Source: Marispirochaeta sp963667435 (GTDB taxonomy: Bacteria; Spirochaetota; Spirochaetia; JC444; Marispirochaetaceae). From it: DNA of 64,000 nucleotides. A program made the position numbers and the translations under genes. The notes under the pieces were generated by a model, which worked only from the letters and a program-made list of their open reading frames with translations, was not told the origin of the DNA and ran no database searches. Location of the stretch: NCBI GenBank assembly GCA_963667435.1, contig OY763414.1:3162001-3226000 (forward strand), in the 5' to 3' direction. Positions 27,199 to 36,245 of this stretch are shown here, piece after piece. Numbering within the stretch: position 1 is the stretch's first letter; every line of letters begins with the position of its first letter.

Positions 27199-28128
27199 AT
27201 GAAGAAAATTGTGTTCATTTTTATTGCTGTTTTAAGTTTCAGTCAGATTTTTGGTGCTGGAAATAATGAAGATGTTGTTGATGAAGCAGGAGTAATTACG
27301 GTTTTTACCTCAATTCTCCCGCAGAAGTACTTTGTTAATCGTATAGCAGGAGACAGGGTAAATGTTGAAGTGATGGTCTTACCCGGAAAGAATCCGGCAA
27401 CCTATGATCCGTCACCCCGGCAAATTCAGGCGCTTGGAAAAGCTGCGGCTTTCTTCACAATTGGGGTTCCCTTTGAACAGGGGTTTCTACCTTCTATAAG
27501 GTCTGATCTTGCCAATCTGCGCATTGTTGCAACCGATGCGGGAATTCAGAAACGCATGCTGGAGGCTCACTCCCATGAGGATGAGGATGAAGATGAACAT
27601 GATCATGAAGCTGAAGATGAAGATGAACACGATCCTGAATCACCTGATCCTCATGTCTGGATGGACCCGATTCTGGTGGAACAGCAGGCGAAGATAATCC
27701 TGGATACTCTTGTGGAAATAGATCCCGAAGGAGCTGATGATTACCGGAATGGATATTCCTTATTTATCTCTGATCTTGAAAAAGTTAATCAGGAGCTTGA
27801 GACTTTGCTTAAACCTTGCCAAGGGCAGGCTCTGTTTGTTTACCACCCTGCATTTGGTTACTTTGCTGACCGTTACGGTCTTAAACAGGTGGCAATAGAA
27901 ACAGGGGGTAAAGAGCCTTCACCCGCCCAGCTGGAGGAGGTTATTCATCATGCTGTTGAGGAAGGGGTTAAAATTATTTTTGTGCAGCCCGAATTCCCGG
28001 TTAAATCAGCTCAGGCGGTTGCTACTGCCATCGGCGGGGCGGTTGTTCCTGTTGCCCCTCTGAAAGAAGAATATGTGGAAAATCTGCAGAATCTCGGTAA
28101 AGCTATCGCTGAAGGTCTATCCCGTTGA
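27199..28128 (+). CDS. znuA: Zinc ABC transporter binding protein (ZnuA-like)
   Basis: 309 residues of the TroA/ZnuA cluster A-I family with an N-terminal signal peptide (1-20; no lipobox Cys, so periplasmic). The acidic, His-bearing loop (residues 123-150, mostly Glu/Asp/His) is characteristic of zinc members. Ligands recognised: H152 in DPHVWMDP and a His in VYHPAFGYF; the KEPSPAQLEE helix is present. The first family ligand, the His of PHxYEP, is replaced by A67 (NPATYDPSP). It is first of the znuACB set and overlaps the ATPase gene at the stop codon. Confidence 0.88.
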   Translation: MKKIVFIFIAVLSFSQIFGAGNNEDVVDEAGVITVFTSILPQKYFVNRIAGDRVNVEVMVLPGKNPATYDPSPRQIQALGKAAAFFTIGVPFEQGFLPSIRSDLANLRIVATDAGIQKRMLEAHSHEDEDEDEHDHEAEDEDEHDPESPDPHVWMDPILVEQQAKIILDTLVEIDPEGADDYRNGYSLFISDLEKVNQELETLLKPCQGQALFVYHPAFGYFADRYGLKQVAIETGGKEPSPAQLEEVIHHAVEEGVKIIFVQPEFPVKSAQAVATAIGGAVVPVAPLKEEYVENLQNLGKAIAEGLSR

Positions 28129-28898
28129 TTAAACCAGGTCAGTGCTGTGTCATTCAGGCAAAGGATCTCTCCTTTGCCTATGATGAACAACAGGTTCTGT
28201 CAAAAGTCAATTTCTCTATCAATGCCGGAGAGATGGTTACTATCGTTGGTCCTAATGGGGGAGGAAAAAGTACTCTGCTCAAGCTTCTGCTTGGCTTGAT
28301 TGAACCTACTGAAGGGGAGTTGAGTGTTCTTGGCAGATTACCCAGGGATAGCAGGGCATTTGTGGGATATGTTCCCCAGTATGCAAAATTTGACGAGCGG
28401 TTTCCTATTACAGTGGAAGAGGTTGTTCTCAGTGGGCGGCTTCACCAGCGTTTCGGCTTTTACAGCAGGCATGACCGGGAACTTGCCAGAACTGCAATGG
28501 AACGGGTTGGCATTACTGATCTGTGCAATAATTCTTTTGCCGCATTATCAGGAGGGCAGCGTCAAAGGGTGTTAATAGCACGGGCGCTGGTGGGAGATCC
28601 CCGAATTCTACTTTTAGATGAACCTACCGCCAATGTGGATGTTTTCATGAGTGAGCGTTTTTTCTTACTGGTGGCGGAACTTGCAAAGGAAAGGACAGTT
28701 ATGCTGGTTACTCATGACACTGGCTATGTTTCCGGTCTTACAGACAGAATCTTTTGTATCAACCGCAAGCTTGAGGAACATCCGGCAGAAGATGCAGGAT
28801 CTGCACTGGTACATGCCTCCTACGGTCATAGTGTAAAAACAGTTCGGCATGATATCAAGCTTGGTAATGTCGAGCAGACCGGAGCCGCACATGGCTGA
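28125..28898 (+). CDS. znuC: Zinc ABC transporter ATPase (ZnuC-like)
   Basis: 257 residues starting with TTG that overlaps the znuA stop. Walker A GPNGGGKST (about 39-47), Q-loop YVPQY, signature LSGGQRQRV, Walker B ILLLDEPTANVD and the switch THD are intact. ZnuC-type length and the short C-terminal extension fit. It drives zinc import with ZnuB. Confidence 0.9.
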   Translation: MIKPGQCCVIQAKDLSFAYDEQQVLSKVNFSINAGEMVTIVGPNGGGKSTLLKLLLGLIEPTEGELSVLGRLPRDSRAFVGYVPQYAKFDERFPITVEEVVLSGRLHQRFGFYSRHDRELARTAMERVGITDLCNNSFAALSGGQRQRVLIARALVGDPRILLLDEPTANVDVFMSERFFLLVAELAKERTVMLVTHDTGYVSGLTDRIFCINRKLEEHPAEDAGSALVHASYGHSVKTVRHDIKLGNVEQTGAAHG

Positions 28899-29751
28899 GT
28901 TTTTTGCTGCCATTTCCAGTCCCGCTGTTCCATTTATCCGTTATGCCCTCATCGCAGGAATTGTCTCTTCCGCAGCCTTCGGAATGGTTGGAACATTTGT
29001 TGTAGTACGGCGTATCAGCTACATTGCCGGTGCCGTCAGCCATGCCGCCCTTGCAGGACTTGGTGCAAGTCTGTATCTCCAGGTTGTCCATGATGTCACA
29101 TGGCTTTCTCCTCTTACAGGGGCTACTATTGCAGCTCTTCTTGCAGCCTGGATTATTGCCGGTGTCAATCTCTATGCAGCAGAGCGGGAAGATACCATAA
29201 TCGGTGCTATCTGGGCGGTAGGGATGGCAGTGGGGCTTATATTTATTTCTAAAACTCCGGGGTATATGGACCCTATGAGTTATCTTTTTGGAAATATTCT
29301 ACTTATCAGCAAGCCGGATTTGCTGCTGATTCTGATTCTTAATATTTTTGTAGTTGCAACAATTGTACTCTTTTACCCTCAGTTGCAGGCTATCTGTTTT
29401 GATGAGCCCTATGCCCGTACAAGGGGTGTTCCTACTGGTGTATTTACTTTTCTTCTGGTTACTCTTACAGCGATAACGGTGGTTCTTATGGTAAGCAGTG
29501 TTGGGATTGTAATGGTGATAGCCATGCTTACCCTGCCTGCGGCTACAGCTGGCTTATTTTCCCGTCACTTGTGGAGCATGATGATTTTCGGCGCACTGGT
29601 ATGTGCTGCATCCAATATTGCCGGGCTTGCGACAAGCTATTCATTGGATATTCCTACAGGTGCGACAACAATTTTGGTAAGCGGCTCTCTGTATGTGATC
29701 ATCCTTGCCGGACGGTCGGTTCTGAGGAGAATCCGCAGAACCCGGGTCTGA
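28891..29751 (+). CDS. znuB: Zinc ABC transporter permease (ZnuB-like)
   Basis: 286 residues from the ATG at 28891, which has GGAG seven bases before it and overlaps the znuC stop by 8 bases; an in-frame ATG at 28849 lies deep in znuC and is less likely. About eight hydrophobic helices are seen, with family segments YIAGAVSHAALAGLG and SSVGIVMVIAMLTLPAATA. It is the last gene of the importer unit; 90 bases separate it from the CDF start codon. Confidence 0.9.
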   Translation: MAEFFAAISSPAVPFIRYALIAGIVSSAAFGMVGTFVVVRRISYIAGAVSHAALAGLGASLYLQVVHDVTWLSPLTGATIAALLAAWIIAGVNLYAAEREDTIIGAIWAVGMAVGLIFISKTPGYMDPMSYLFGNILLISKPDLLLILILNIFVVATIVLFYPQLQAICFDEPYARTRGVPTGVFTFLLVTLTAITVVLMVSSVGIVMVIAMLTLPAATAGLFSRHLWSMMIFGALVCAASNIAGLATSYSLDIPTGATTILVSGSLYVIILAGRSVLRRIRRTRV

Positions 29752-29771
29752 AACAGCCCTGTCCGATTTGC

Positions 29772-29830
29772 TGGACATTTTCCTCTCTTTTCAATACTTT
29801 AGCTTGTAGGATACCCCATGGGGGTATCCT
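29772..29830 (+). promoter_or_regulatory. CDF promoter with CsoR/RcnR-like operator
   Basis: TGGACA (29772-29777) and TACTTT (29795-29800) can be read as a promoter with 17-base spacing. Directly after the expected start lies a perfect palindrome (29808-29830): arms AGGATACCCC and GGGGTATCCT around three bases. The ATACCCC/GGGGTAT core resembles operators of the CsoR/RcnR family (Cu, Ni/Co sensors). No such regulator gene is in the window. The palindrome contains an ATG in frame with the CDF gene, but the GGAGG-served ATG at 29842 is the better start. Confidence 0.65.
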
Positions 29831-29841
29831 GGAGGCGCAAT

Positions 29842-30747
29842 ATGGGACATGTACATCATGATCATGAACAGCACCATCACCACCACGGCTCAGGAGGAGT
29901 CGGTGCAGCTTTCTGGTTGAACCTGATTTTTACTGTTCTTGAGTTTGCCGGAGGGTTATTTACCAACAGCGTAGCCATTATGAGTGACGCTCTTCATGAC
30001 CTTGGTGATTCTGCCGCCCTGGGGTTCTCCTGGATTATGGAAAAGCTGTCCCGGAAAGGATCCTCAGACAAGCTGACATTTGGATACAGACGTTTTTCTG
30101 TTCTGGGTGCGCTGTTCAGTTCTCTTGTGCTTGTTTCAGGATCTGTTTTTATTATCACAGAAGCGGTTCAGAGAATCCTGCACCCCGAAGAAGTTATGCC
30201 CGAAGGCATGCTGCCCCTGGCTATCCTCGGAGTAGGGGTTAATCTTGTGGCAGCTATACGTCTGAAAAAAGAAGGGGGTGATCATCTTAACCAGAGGGTG
30301 ATAATGCTCCACCTTCTGGAAGATGTACTTGGCTGGATTGCGGTTCTTATTGTAAGCATTGTACTCTTTTTTGCAGATATTCCCGTACTTGACCCGGTTC
30401 TCTCTCTGGTAATTACCCTGTTTGTCCTTACCCGGGTTTTCCCCCGGCTGATGGAGTCTCTACGGGTGTTTCTTCAGTACAGCCCGGGAAACCTTGAGTT
30501 GGATCAAATCCGTGGAACAATCAGGGAGTCCTCAGGGGTTTCCGAGGTGCATGACACCCATCTCTGGTCCATGGACGGCCGGGACCATATCTTTAGTGCT
30601 CATGTGGTATTGAAGGAGAATATGAATCTGGCAGAGGTGGAAAAGATTAAACAGGATATTAAGAAAAAGCTTGAATCCCTTGGTATAAACCACAGCACTA
30701 TTGAGTTTGAACCCCTTGGTACTGTCTGCAAAAGCTGTCGGGAATAG
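29842..30747 (+). CDS. CDF family zinc efflux protein (ZitB/CzcD-like)
   Basis: 301 residues from the ATG at 29842 (GGAGG six bases upstream). A His-rich head (VHHDHEQHHHHHG, 4-16) precedes six membrane helices. Transport-site motifs HDLGD in helix 2 (H52, D56) and HLLED in helix 5 give the HxxxD/HxxxD pair of zinc-selective CDFs. A cytoplasmic ferredoxin-like domain ends the protein (VHDTHLWSMDGRDH). It exports Zn2+ against protons. It sits next to a zinc importer but under a separate, differently shaped operator, allowing opposite control. Confidence 0.9.
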   Translation: MGHVHHDHEQHHHHHGSGGVGAAFWLNLIFTVLEFAGGLFTNSVAIMSDALHDLGDSAALGFSWIMEKLSRKGSSDKLTFGYRRFSVLGALFSSLVLVSGSVFIITEAVQRILHPEEVMPEGMLPLAILGVGVNLVAAIRLKKEGGDHLNQRVIMLHLLEDVLGWIAVLIVSIVLFFADIPVLDPVLSLVITLFVLTRVFPRLMESLRVFLQYSPGNLELDQIRGTIRESSGVSEVHDTHLWSMDGRDHIFSAHVVLKENMNLAEVEKIKQDIKKKLESLGINHSTIEFEPLGTVCKSCRE

Positions 30748-30749
30748 GT

Positions 30750-32501
30750 TCAGATTTCTTTATAGCGGTTGTATATCTTTCTGATCTCCGGCAGGGCTGC
30801 CAGAAATGCACGGTAGATCCTTGGGTCAAAATGGGACCCTACTGAACTCTCTATTATTTCCAGTGCTTTGCTGATGGGGAAGGCTTCTTTGTACGGTCTC
30901 CTTGAGGTTAAGGCATCGAAGACATCCGCTATGGCAACGATTCTGCCTTCAATAGGAATCTCTTCTCCTTTCAGGCCTTCAGGATATCCTGAACCATCAA
31001 ATTTCTCATGATGACTGGAAATTATATTCTCAGCGGTATTCAGCATTTTAAGGTCAAGGATGCTGTTTATTCCTTTATTCATGCTCTGGATGACCTCAAG
31101 ACCTATTGCGACATGCTCTTCAATGATTTGCCGTTCATTCTCATTGAGACCTGCATTCTTCAGGAGTATTGAATCCGGAATACCGACTTTTCCGATATCG
31201 TGGAGAGGGGCAAACCAGAATATTTCCCTGATCAGCATAGGGCTTACTTCCTGGGTGTTTCTTGTAAGTTCCCGGGCAATGACATACGAGTATGTGGTCA
31301 TCCGGGTAATGTGCAGGGATGTTTCGTTGTCCTTCCGCTCCATAAGAGTGACAAATGCTCCGGTAGTTTGACTGACAATTTGCTGAATAATATAGTGGTA
31401 GAAAAGATTCTGCTTGAGGAGATTCAATACCCGCTCTATGTATTCCACGTGGTCAGCGGTATACACATTTTTCTGTGTGGAGGATACGAACAGAAAACCG
31501 AGAATGTTCCCCCGTATCTCTATGGGAATGGTAACACTCGCAGCAATCCCTTCCTGAAGGATAAGTTCAGTTGCAACAGACTGATGTTCATATTCATAAT
31601 GGTAGACCAGATCGTTAATAATACGGGGCTTACGGTTTTTTACTATTTCCCCCAGGGTTGTCTCTTTCAGGGTGCTGACGAATCCAGGTTCCAGGTACAG
31701 GTTTTTTAATCCGGACGATGCAGATTCTGCAATTACATGTTCGCGGCTGTCCAGAAAAGCGACCGCAACCCGGTCGCAGGGTACTGAGTTTGCCAGAATG
31801 GCGCGAACCTTTGGGATAAACGCCTCCAACGTTCCATATACAGGATGCTCGGTGAGCTCCAGGTTTGAGCGGTGGATGTCCTCGATAGCATTAACGGCTT
31901 CAAGCAGATCGAGTTCCTCCTGCCACCTGGGGGTAAAGCCTTTGATTTCCTTTTTTGTATCAAGCAGGTTTTTAATGGAGTTCATCAGCTCTTCAGTACG
32001 TCCCACATAACGGCCGTACTCCCGGTGGATCTGAAATGAGAGTCCAAGCACGAGGAGGATCAATAAGGTGAGCATTCCGCCGAAGCCGAAAAGTATCACA
32101 TTGTGGATTCGCTGAACCGTATAGTAGCGATTGCTCAAATTTCGCGCAATTGTCCCCAGAGGTCCTATGACAGATCCTTTCTGATCGGGGTCAGGATTCA
32201 TTTGAAGAGATTTGAGTGCCCGTTCCAGTTCTGTGGAAAAATTTTCTTCGGGAAGTTCTTCTCTGGCCTTCTGCCAGGCTTCAATATAGGTTGCCGTGAT
32301 TCCCGGAGTCGCAGCCCTTGTAAGCTCATGGGTTGCAGATATAAGCCGGTTTATGGTGGAGAGCTGAAAGCGAAGCTCTTCTGTCGAACTTCGGGTATGC
32401 TTTTCCATTACATAGAGTACCCCGAGGGTAACGAGGAATATACCGGACAATATTGCCAGGAGAATCAGATGTTGCCTTATCCGATGTTGAAACGCTTTCA
32501 T
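30750..32501 (-). CDS. Membrane GAF/HD-GYP protein, cyclic di-GMP phosphodiesterase
   Basis: 583 residues: a membrane helix at about 11-31, a periplasmic helical segment, a second helix near 133-155, a linker, a GAF domain (about 225-375) and an HD-GYP domain from about 385. The metal site is intact: LHDIGKVGIP, then HHEKFDGSGYPEG with the GYP signature and RIVAIADVFDALTS. HD-GYP enzymes hydrolyse c-di-GMP to GMP or pGpG. It ends two bases from the convergent CDF gene. Confidence 0.9.
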   Translation of the reverse strand: MKAFQHRIRQHLILLAILSGIFLVTLGVLYVMEKHTRSSTEELRFQLSTINRLISATHELTRAATPGITATYIEAWQKAREELPEENFSTELERALKSLQMNPDPDQKGSVIGPLGTIARNLSNRYYTVQRIHNVILFGFGGMLTLLILLVLGLSFQIHREYGRYVGRTEELMNSIKNLLDTKKEIKGFTPRWQEELDLLEAVNAIEDIHRSNLELTEHPVYGTLEAFIPKVRAILANSVPCDRVAVAFLDSREHVIAESASSGLKNLYLEPGFVSTLKETTLGEIVKNRKPRIINDLVYHYEYEHQSVATELILQEGIAASVTIPIEIRGNILGFLFVSSTQKNVYTADHVEYIERVLNLLKQNLFYHYIIQQIVSQTTGAFVTLMERKDNETSLHITRMTTYSYVIARELTRNTQEVSPMLIREIFWFAPLHDIGKVGIPDSILLKNAGLNENERQIIEEHVAIGLEVIQSMNKGINSILDLKMLNTAENIISSHHEKFDGSGYPEGLKGEEIPIEGRIVAIADVFDALTSRRPYKEAFPISKALEIIESSVGSHFDPRIYRAFLAALPEIRKIYNRYKEI

Positions 32502-32661
32502 CTGCTTAAATTATATGGGGGGAGAATTTACAGATCAAGTGGTTCGCCCCTTTTGTTCGGGCATATTTTACACTTCCATTCATGGGGATTAAGTGTATAT
32601 AATAGTAAATTATCATGCACATGATTGAGATTCAGAATCTATTACTGTGTAAGGAGTAACC

Positions 32662-33042
32662 ATGAAAGTTTATGTTTTTTTATCCGTAAAGTCAGTCATC
32701 TCACTGATCTTCGCGGTACTTTTTCTCTTTGTTCCCGAAGTATCCGCCGGCTGGTTCGGTCTTGATGTCGCCGGTGCAGGTAGCATGCTTCTGCAGCTTC
32801 TTGGAGCTTTTTTTCTGGGAATTGCACTGATCAGTTTCTTTTCTGCCCGGAGTGAGGCAGCTTTAACTATTCGTAATGTCATGCTCTCCTTCGGCATTCT
32901 CGATACACTGGCTTTCTTTATTAATCTTTTTGGTCAGATCAATGGCCAGACAAACAGCGCCGGAATCATTTTTCTGATTCTCTGGGCTTTTTTTGCAATA
33001 GGAGCATGGGTTTATTATTTCAAGGGCAGTCTCAGCGTTTAA
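32662..33042 (+). CDS. Small four-helix membrane protein
   Basis: 126 residues, nearly all in four hydrophobic helices (about 5-25, 42-62, 72-92, 98-120) with a short charged tip. Segments LFVPEVSAGWFGLDVAGAG and LGIALISFFSARSEA recur in small bacterial membrane proteins of unknown function. AAGGAG lies before the ATG. It is followed after 48 bases by the U32 gene; no shared function is evident. Confidence 0.65.
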   Translation: MKVYVFLSVKSVISLIFAVLFLFVPEVSAGWFGLDVAGAGSMLLQLLGAFFLGIALISFFSARSEAALTIRNVMLSFGILDTLAFFINLFGQINGQTNSAGIIFLILWAFFAIGAWVYYFKGSLSV

Positions 33043-33090
33043 GCCGGGCTACTGCGAAGCCGTTGCTCTGGAATCCCTCTTTATCTGGAT

Positions 33091-35358
33091 ATGGCTATGA
33101 TTGCTTCGCTCCCTGAACTTCTTGCTCCTGCGGGAACCCTCTCTGCCGCTCTGGCAGCCTATTCCGCAGGAGCTGATGCTGTCTACTGCGGGCTGGGGCG
33201 ATTCAATGCCCGGGAAATGGGAGTGAATTTCTCCTTTGAAGATCTTTCCCGTCTCTCCGCCCGGGCAAAATCCCTGAACCGCCGCTTTTATGTAACCCTC
33301 AATACGCTGATAAAAGAGAATGAATCTTCAGCCTTTATAGAGACTCTGGAAGATGTTCTCTCTCTTGATCCTGATGCTCTCATAATCCAGGATCCGGGGG
33401 CGGCCGCCTTTATTTCTCGAAATTATCCTCATGTTGAACTGCACGGTTCCACCCAGATGGGAATCCACAATTCCCGGGGCATTGCAGCCGCCGGTGAACT
33501 CGGTCTTTCCCGGGTAATTCTGGAGCGGCAGCTTACCATGGATGAGCTTGCACTGATCATGCAGCAGGCTTCTCTTGAGGTGGAGGTTTTTATTCATGGA
33601 GCCCTCTGCTGCTCGCTTTCCGGACGCTGCCTGTTCTCCTCCTGGCTGGGAGGCTGGAGCGGCAACCGGGGACGCTGCAAGCAGCCGTGCCGGCGCCGTT
33701 ATTCCGGGGAGTCCGTTTCCGGGAGCACCGGAGGTTTTCTCTTCTCTCCCCGTGATCTCGGCTCCCTCGATTTGATTGACCGGTACCGGCGGCTTGGCAT
33801 CACCTCATTGAAAATAGAAGGGCGGCTGAAACAGCCGGATCATATCTACAGGGTAGTCAGAGCCTACCGTATGGTTCTGGATGCGGCACCGGCGAAGAAA
33901 GAGGCTGCCATGCAGGAAGCCCGAACACTTTTAAACGGGACTTTCGGCAGAGAGCTTTCCCGGGGATTCAGCAGCAGGGAAGAGATGGCACGGCTTATTC
34001 AGCCCGATTCTGCAGGCATCTCCGGTCAGTATTCCGGGAAAGCCGTGGGCTCCGGAAAAGGCAGCGTTACTGTGCAGCTGGAGGGGCCTCTTGCTTTGGG
34101 AGACAAACTGCGCATTCAGCCCCCCGGTGGCGGGGAAGGTCCGGCTTTTACGGTTCGATCAATTCGCATTGGTACCGGTAGGGTCTCCAGTGCAGAGAGT
34201 GGTTCTGAGGTTAACCTGGAATGTTATCTGCCGGTGCCGGTACCGGGAAATGTTTTCAAGATCGGCGAAAGCAGAAAGGGTATGCGAGGAGAGGGGGGCA
34301 GTCTGCCTCTTTATGTACGCAGCCGGACGGTAGATCTGCGGATTCATGCAGACAGATCAGGACTTCTGATAGAGGTGGAAGGATTCAGCTGGAAAGGAGG
34401 CGGTCCCTTCGATGAAGCCTCCCGCTCAGCTTTGACAGCTGAAACCCTTGCAGAACAGTTCCGCCGCACCCGCAGCGAGGCTCTGCTAACCGGTAGCATT
34501 GAAAGCGATATCTCCGATAATCCTTTTATTCCTGCAAGTGTTCTGAAAAAGCTGCGCAGGGATTTCTGGACATGGTTACCCGGGGTTCTTCCCGGGGATC
34601 AGCAGCATCCTGCAGGGTTTGAAGTCTCCTGGGGTGGTTTCTCCGGAGCTTCCTGCGACCAGGAGCATGATGTACGGATGATGAACAGCCGCGAAGATGT
34701 AGCAGAACTCCTTGAACGGGGAACGGAAGGGCGAGTTGTGCTGCCCCTTTGTAACGAAGTTCAAGGAACTTTTCCGGTGAGCAGCCTGGAATATGAATTG
34801 CCCCCGTTCTGTTCAGAAGCTGATCTGCCGGGACTGGAGTCTCGTCTAACAGAAGTTTTACATGCCGGCTTCAGGCAGTTTCGCCTTACTTCACTCTTTC
34901 AGTTTCCTCTTCTTCGGAAAATCCTTGAGGTGTCAGGTATCTCTGTTGCAGAATGTCACCTCACTGCGGCATATCCTCTGCCGGTGGTAAACAGTGAGGC
35001 TGCGGAGCTGATGCGGCAGTGGGGTGTCTATCGGGTTCAAGCCTGGATTGAACTGGACAAAGAGGCAGTTCTTGCCCTGCGGGATACTTCTCCCCTTCCT
35101 CTGGAAATATACCGCTTCGGCCGGCCGGTCATGCTTGTAACCAGGGCGGCAATTCCCGGAGTGGGGATCATTAGGGATGAGCGGGGTAACGGCTTTCTGA
35201 TTCAGCCTGCGGACAGTCATGGAATCACCCGGCTCTATTCTGAAACGGTTATGGCTGTTCCTGAAATCCCCGGGACGTGTTCCTGTTTTGATTTCCGAAT
35301 GGCAGGGCCGGAAGAGGCCGGCGAAAGCAGTTTCAACTATTACGGGGATCTTGTCTGA
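33091..35358 (+). CDS. U32 peptidase-family protein, RlhA-like
   Basis: 755 residues. The start LPELLAPAGTLSAALAAY and the block EVFIHGALCCSLSGRC with further cysteines in GRCKQPC (about 165-197) are the U32 signature, whose cysteines in UbiU/V and TrhP-type proteins hold a 4Fe-4S cluster. A DUF3656-like central insertion and a long C-terminal part match RlhA (YdcP), which hydroxylates a 23S rRNA cytidine with prephenate-derived groups. TrhP-like tRNA modification is the alternative. An ATG two codons in is also possible as start. It overlaps the HTH-EIIA gene by 26 bases at the 3' end. Confidence 0.78.
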   Translation: MAMIASLPELLAPAGTLSAALAAYSAGADAVYCGLGRFNAREMGVNFSFEDLSRLSARAKSLNRRFYVTLNTLIKENESSAFIETLEDVLSLDPDALIIQDPGAAAFISRNYPHVELHGSTQMGIHNSRGIAAAGELGLSRVILERQLTMDELALIMQQASLEVEVFIHGALCCSLSGRCLFSSWLGGWSGNRGRCKQPCRRRYSGESVSGSTGGFLFSPRDLGSLDLIDRYRRLGITSLKIEGRLKQPDHIYRVVRAYRMVLDAAPAKKEAAMQEARTLLNGTFGRELSRGFSSREEMARLIQPDSAGISGQYSGKAVGSGKGSVTVQLEGPLALGDKLRIQPPGGGEGPAFTVRSIRIGTGRVSSAESGSEVNLECYLPVPVPGNVFKIGESRKGMRGEGGSLPLYVRSRTVDLRIHADRSGLLIEVEGFSWKGGGPFDEASRSALTAETLAEQFRRTRSEALLTGSIESDISDNPFIPASVLKKLRRDFWTWLPGVLPGDQQHPAGFEVSWGGFSGASCDQEHDVRMMNSREDVAELLERGTEGRVVLPLCNEVQGTFPVSSLEYELPPFCSEADLPGLESRLTEVLHAGFRQFRLTSLFQFPLLRKILEVSGISVAECHLTAAYPLPVVNSEAAELMRQWGVYRVQAWIELDKEAVLALRDTSPLPLEIYRFGRPVMLVTRAAIPGVGIIRDERGNGFLIQPADSHGITRLYSETVMAVPEIPGTCSCFDFRMAGPEEAGESSFNYYGDLV

Positions 35359-36043
35359 CCTGCTGTTCCAGGGCGATCAATACCCCTACAACATGTTCCT
35401 TCTTTCTGGCATTAAGAACCTTGCGTACATTCTCTCCGTCTTTAAAAAGTCCGGCCATCTTCGCCATCAATCTCAAGTGAATGATCTCGCTGTCTGTAAA
35501 GGGAAGCATAAAGAGATAGGTGAGACTTCCATCCAGTGAACCGAAATCTGTTCCTTCCGGGCAGATTCCAATGATTATCTGTGGTTCGGCGGACTCATTT
35601 TCCCGCGGATTTCTTGCATGGGGAAAGGCAATCGGGCCAATCGCAGTGGTCATCATCTCTTCTCTGGACATAAGAATATCAAGGTAGGATTTCTCGTCCC
35701 GTATCTGATCCATGGCAATCAGGGGTTTGATCAATTGAGAGAGGATTTCCCTCTTGTTTCCAGGCTTTATTTCCATAATCACCTGATCGATATGCACCAG
35801 TCGTGAAAGGGGAACCAGATCGTGTTGCTCCTCCATTAGCTTGGCGATATCGTTTTTAGGGACTACCTGCATATTTGAGAGGATCCAGTCATCAATCATG
35901 GAATGGCTGAAACGCCACTGGCTGCCTATTTTTACAGCGGGGATTTCTCCCCGGTTAATCATCCGCATTACAGTTTTTTCTGCCACCTGCAGATATCCTG
36001 CGACCTCACTGAGGGTCATCAGTTTGCCTTCTTCCCCGGACAT
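35333..36043 (-). CDS. Helix-turn-helix domain fused to PTS EIIA (PtsN-like)
   Basis: 236 residues. Residues 8-55 form an excisionase/MerR-type winged helix (MTLSEVAGYLQVAEKTVMRM, later GSQWRF). The rest, about 85-230, is a type-2 EIIA domain with the phosphorylatable His at H142 (IAFPHARNP). EIIA-Ntr proteins take phosphate from NPr and regulate rather than transport. The fusion suggests that phosphorylation alters DNA binding. No EI, NPr or rpoN is in the window. The 200 bases upstream (36044-36245) hold no gene. Confidence 0.82.
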   Translation of the reverse strand: MSGEEGKLMTLSEVAGYLQVAEKTVMRMINRGEIPAVKIGSQWRFSHSMIDDWILSNMQVVPKNDIAKLMEEQHDLVPLSRLVHIDQVIMEIKPGNKREILSQLIKPLIAMDQIRDEKSYLDILMSREEMMTTAIGPIAFPHARNPRENESAEPQIIIGICPEGTDFGSLDGSLTYLFMLPFTDSEIIHLRLMAKMAGLFKDGENVRKVLNARKKEHVVGVLIALEQQVRQDPRNS

Positions 36044-36245
36044 TCAAGTCCTCCTTGGTCAAGTTACAACTTTCGGCACTGATAATTGTACAATAAACGT
36101 CAGCAGCGGACAATGGTGCCGGTTCCCTTTTCCCGCAGGGCTTACCGGAGTATTCTGCAGGAGTTTCCTCCTCGGGATAGAGGGAAATCACGACGGGCTG
36201 CTGTTTTCCATTATGGGTCATGCAAGGGGCCGGGTGCCCGCCTGG

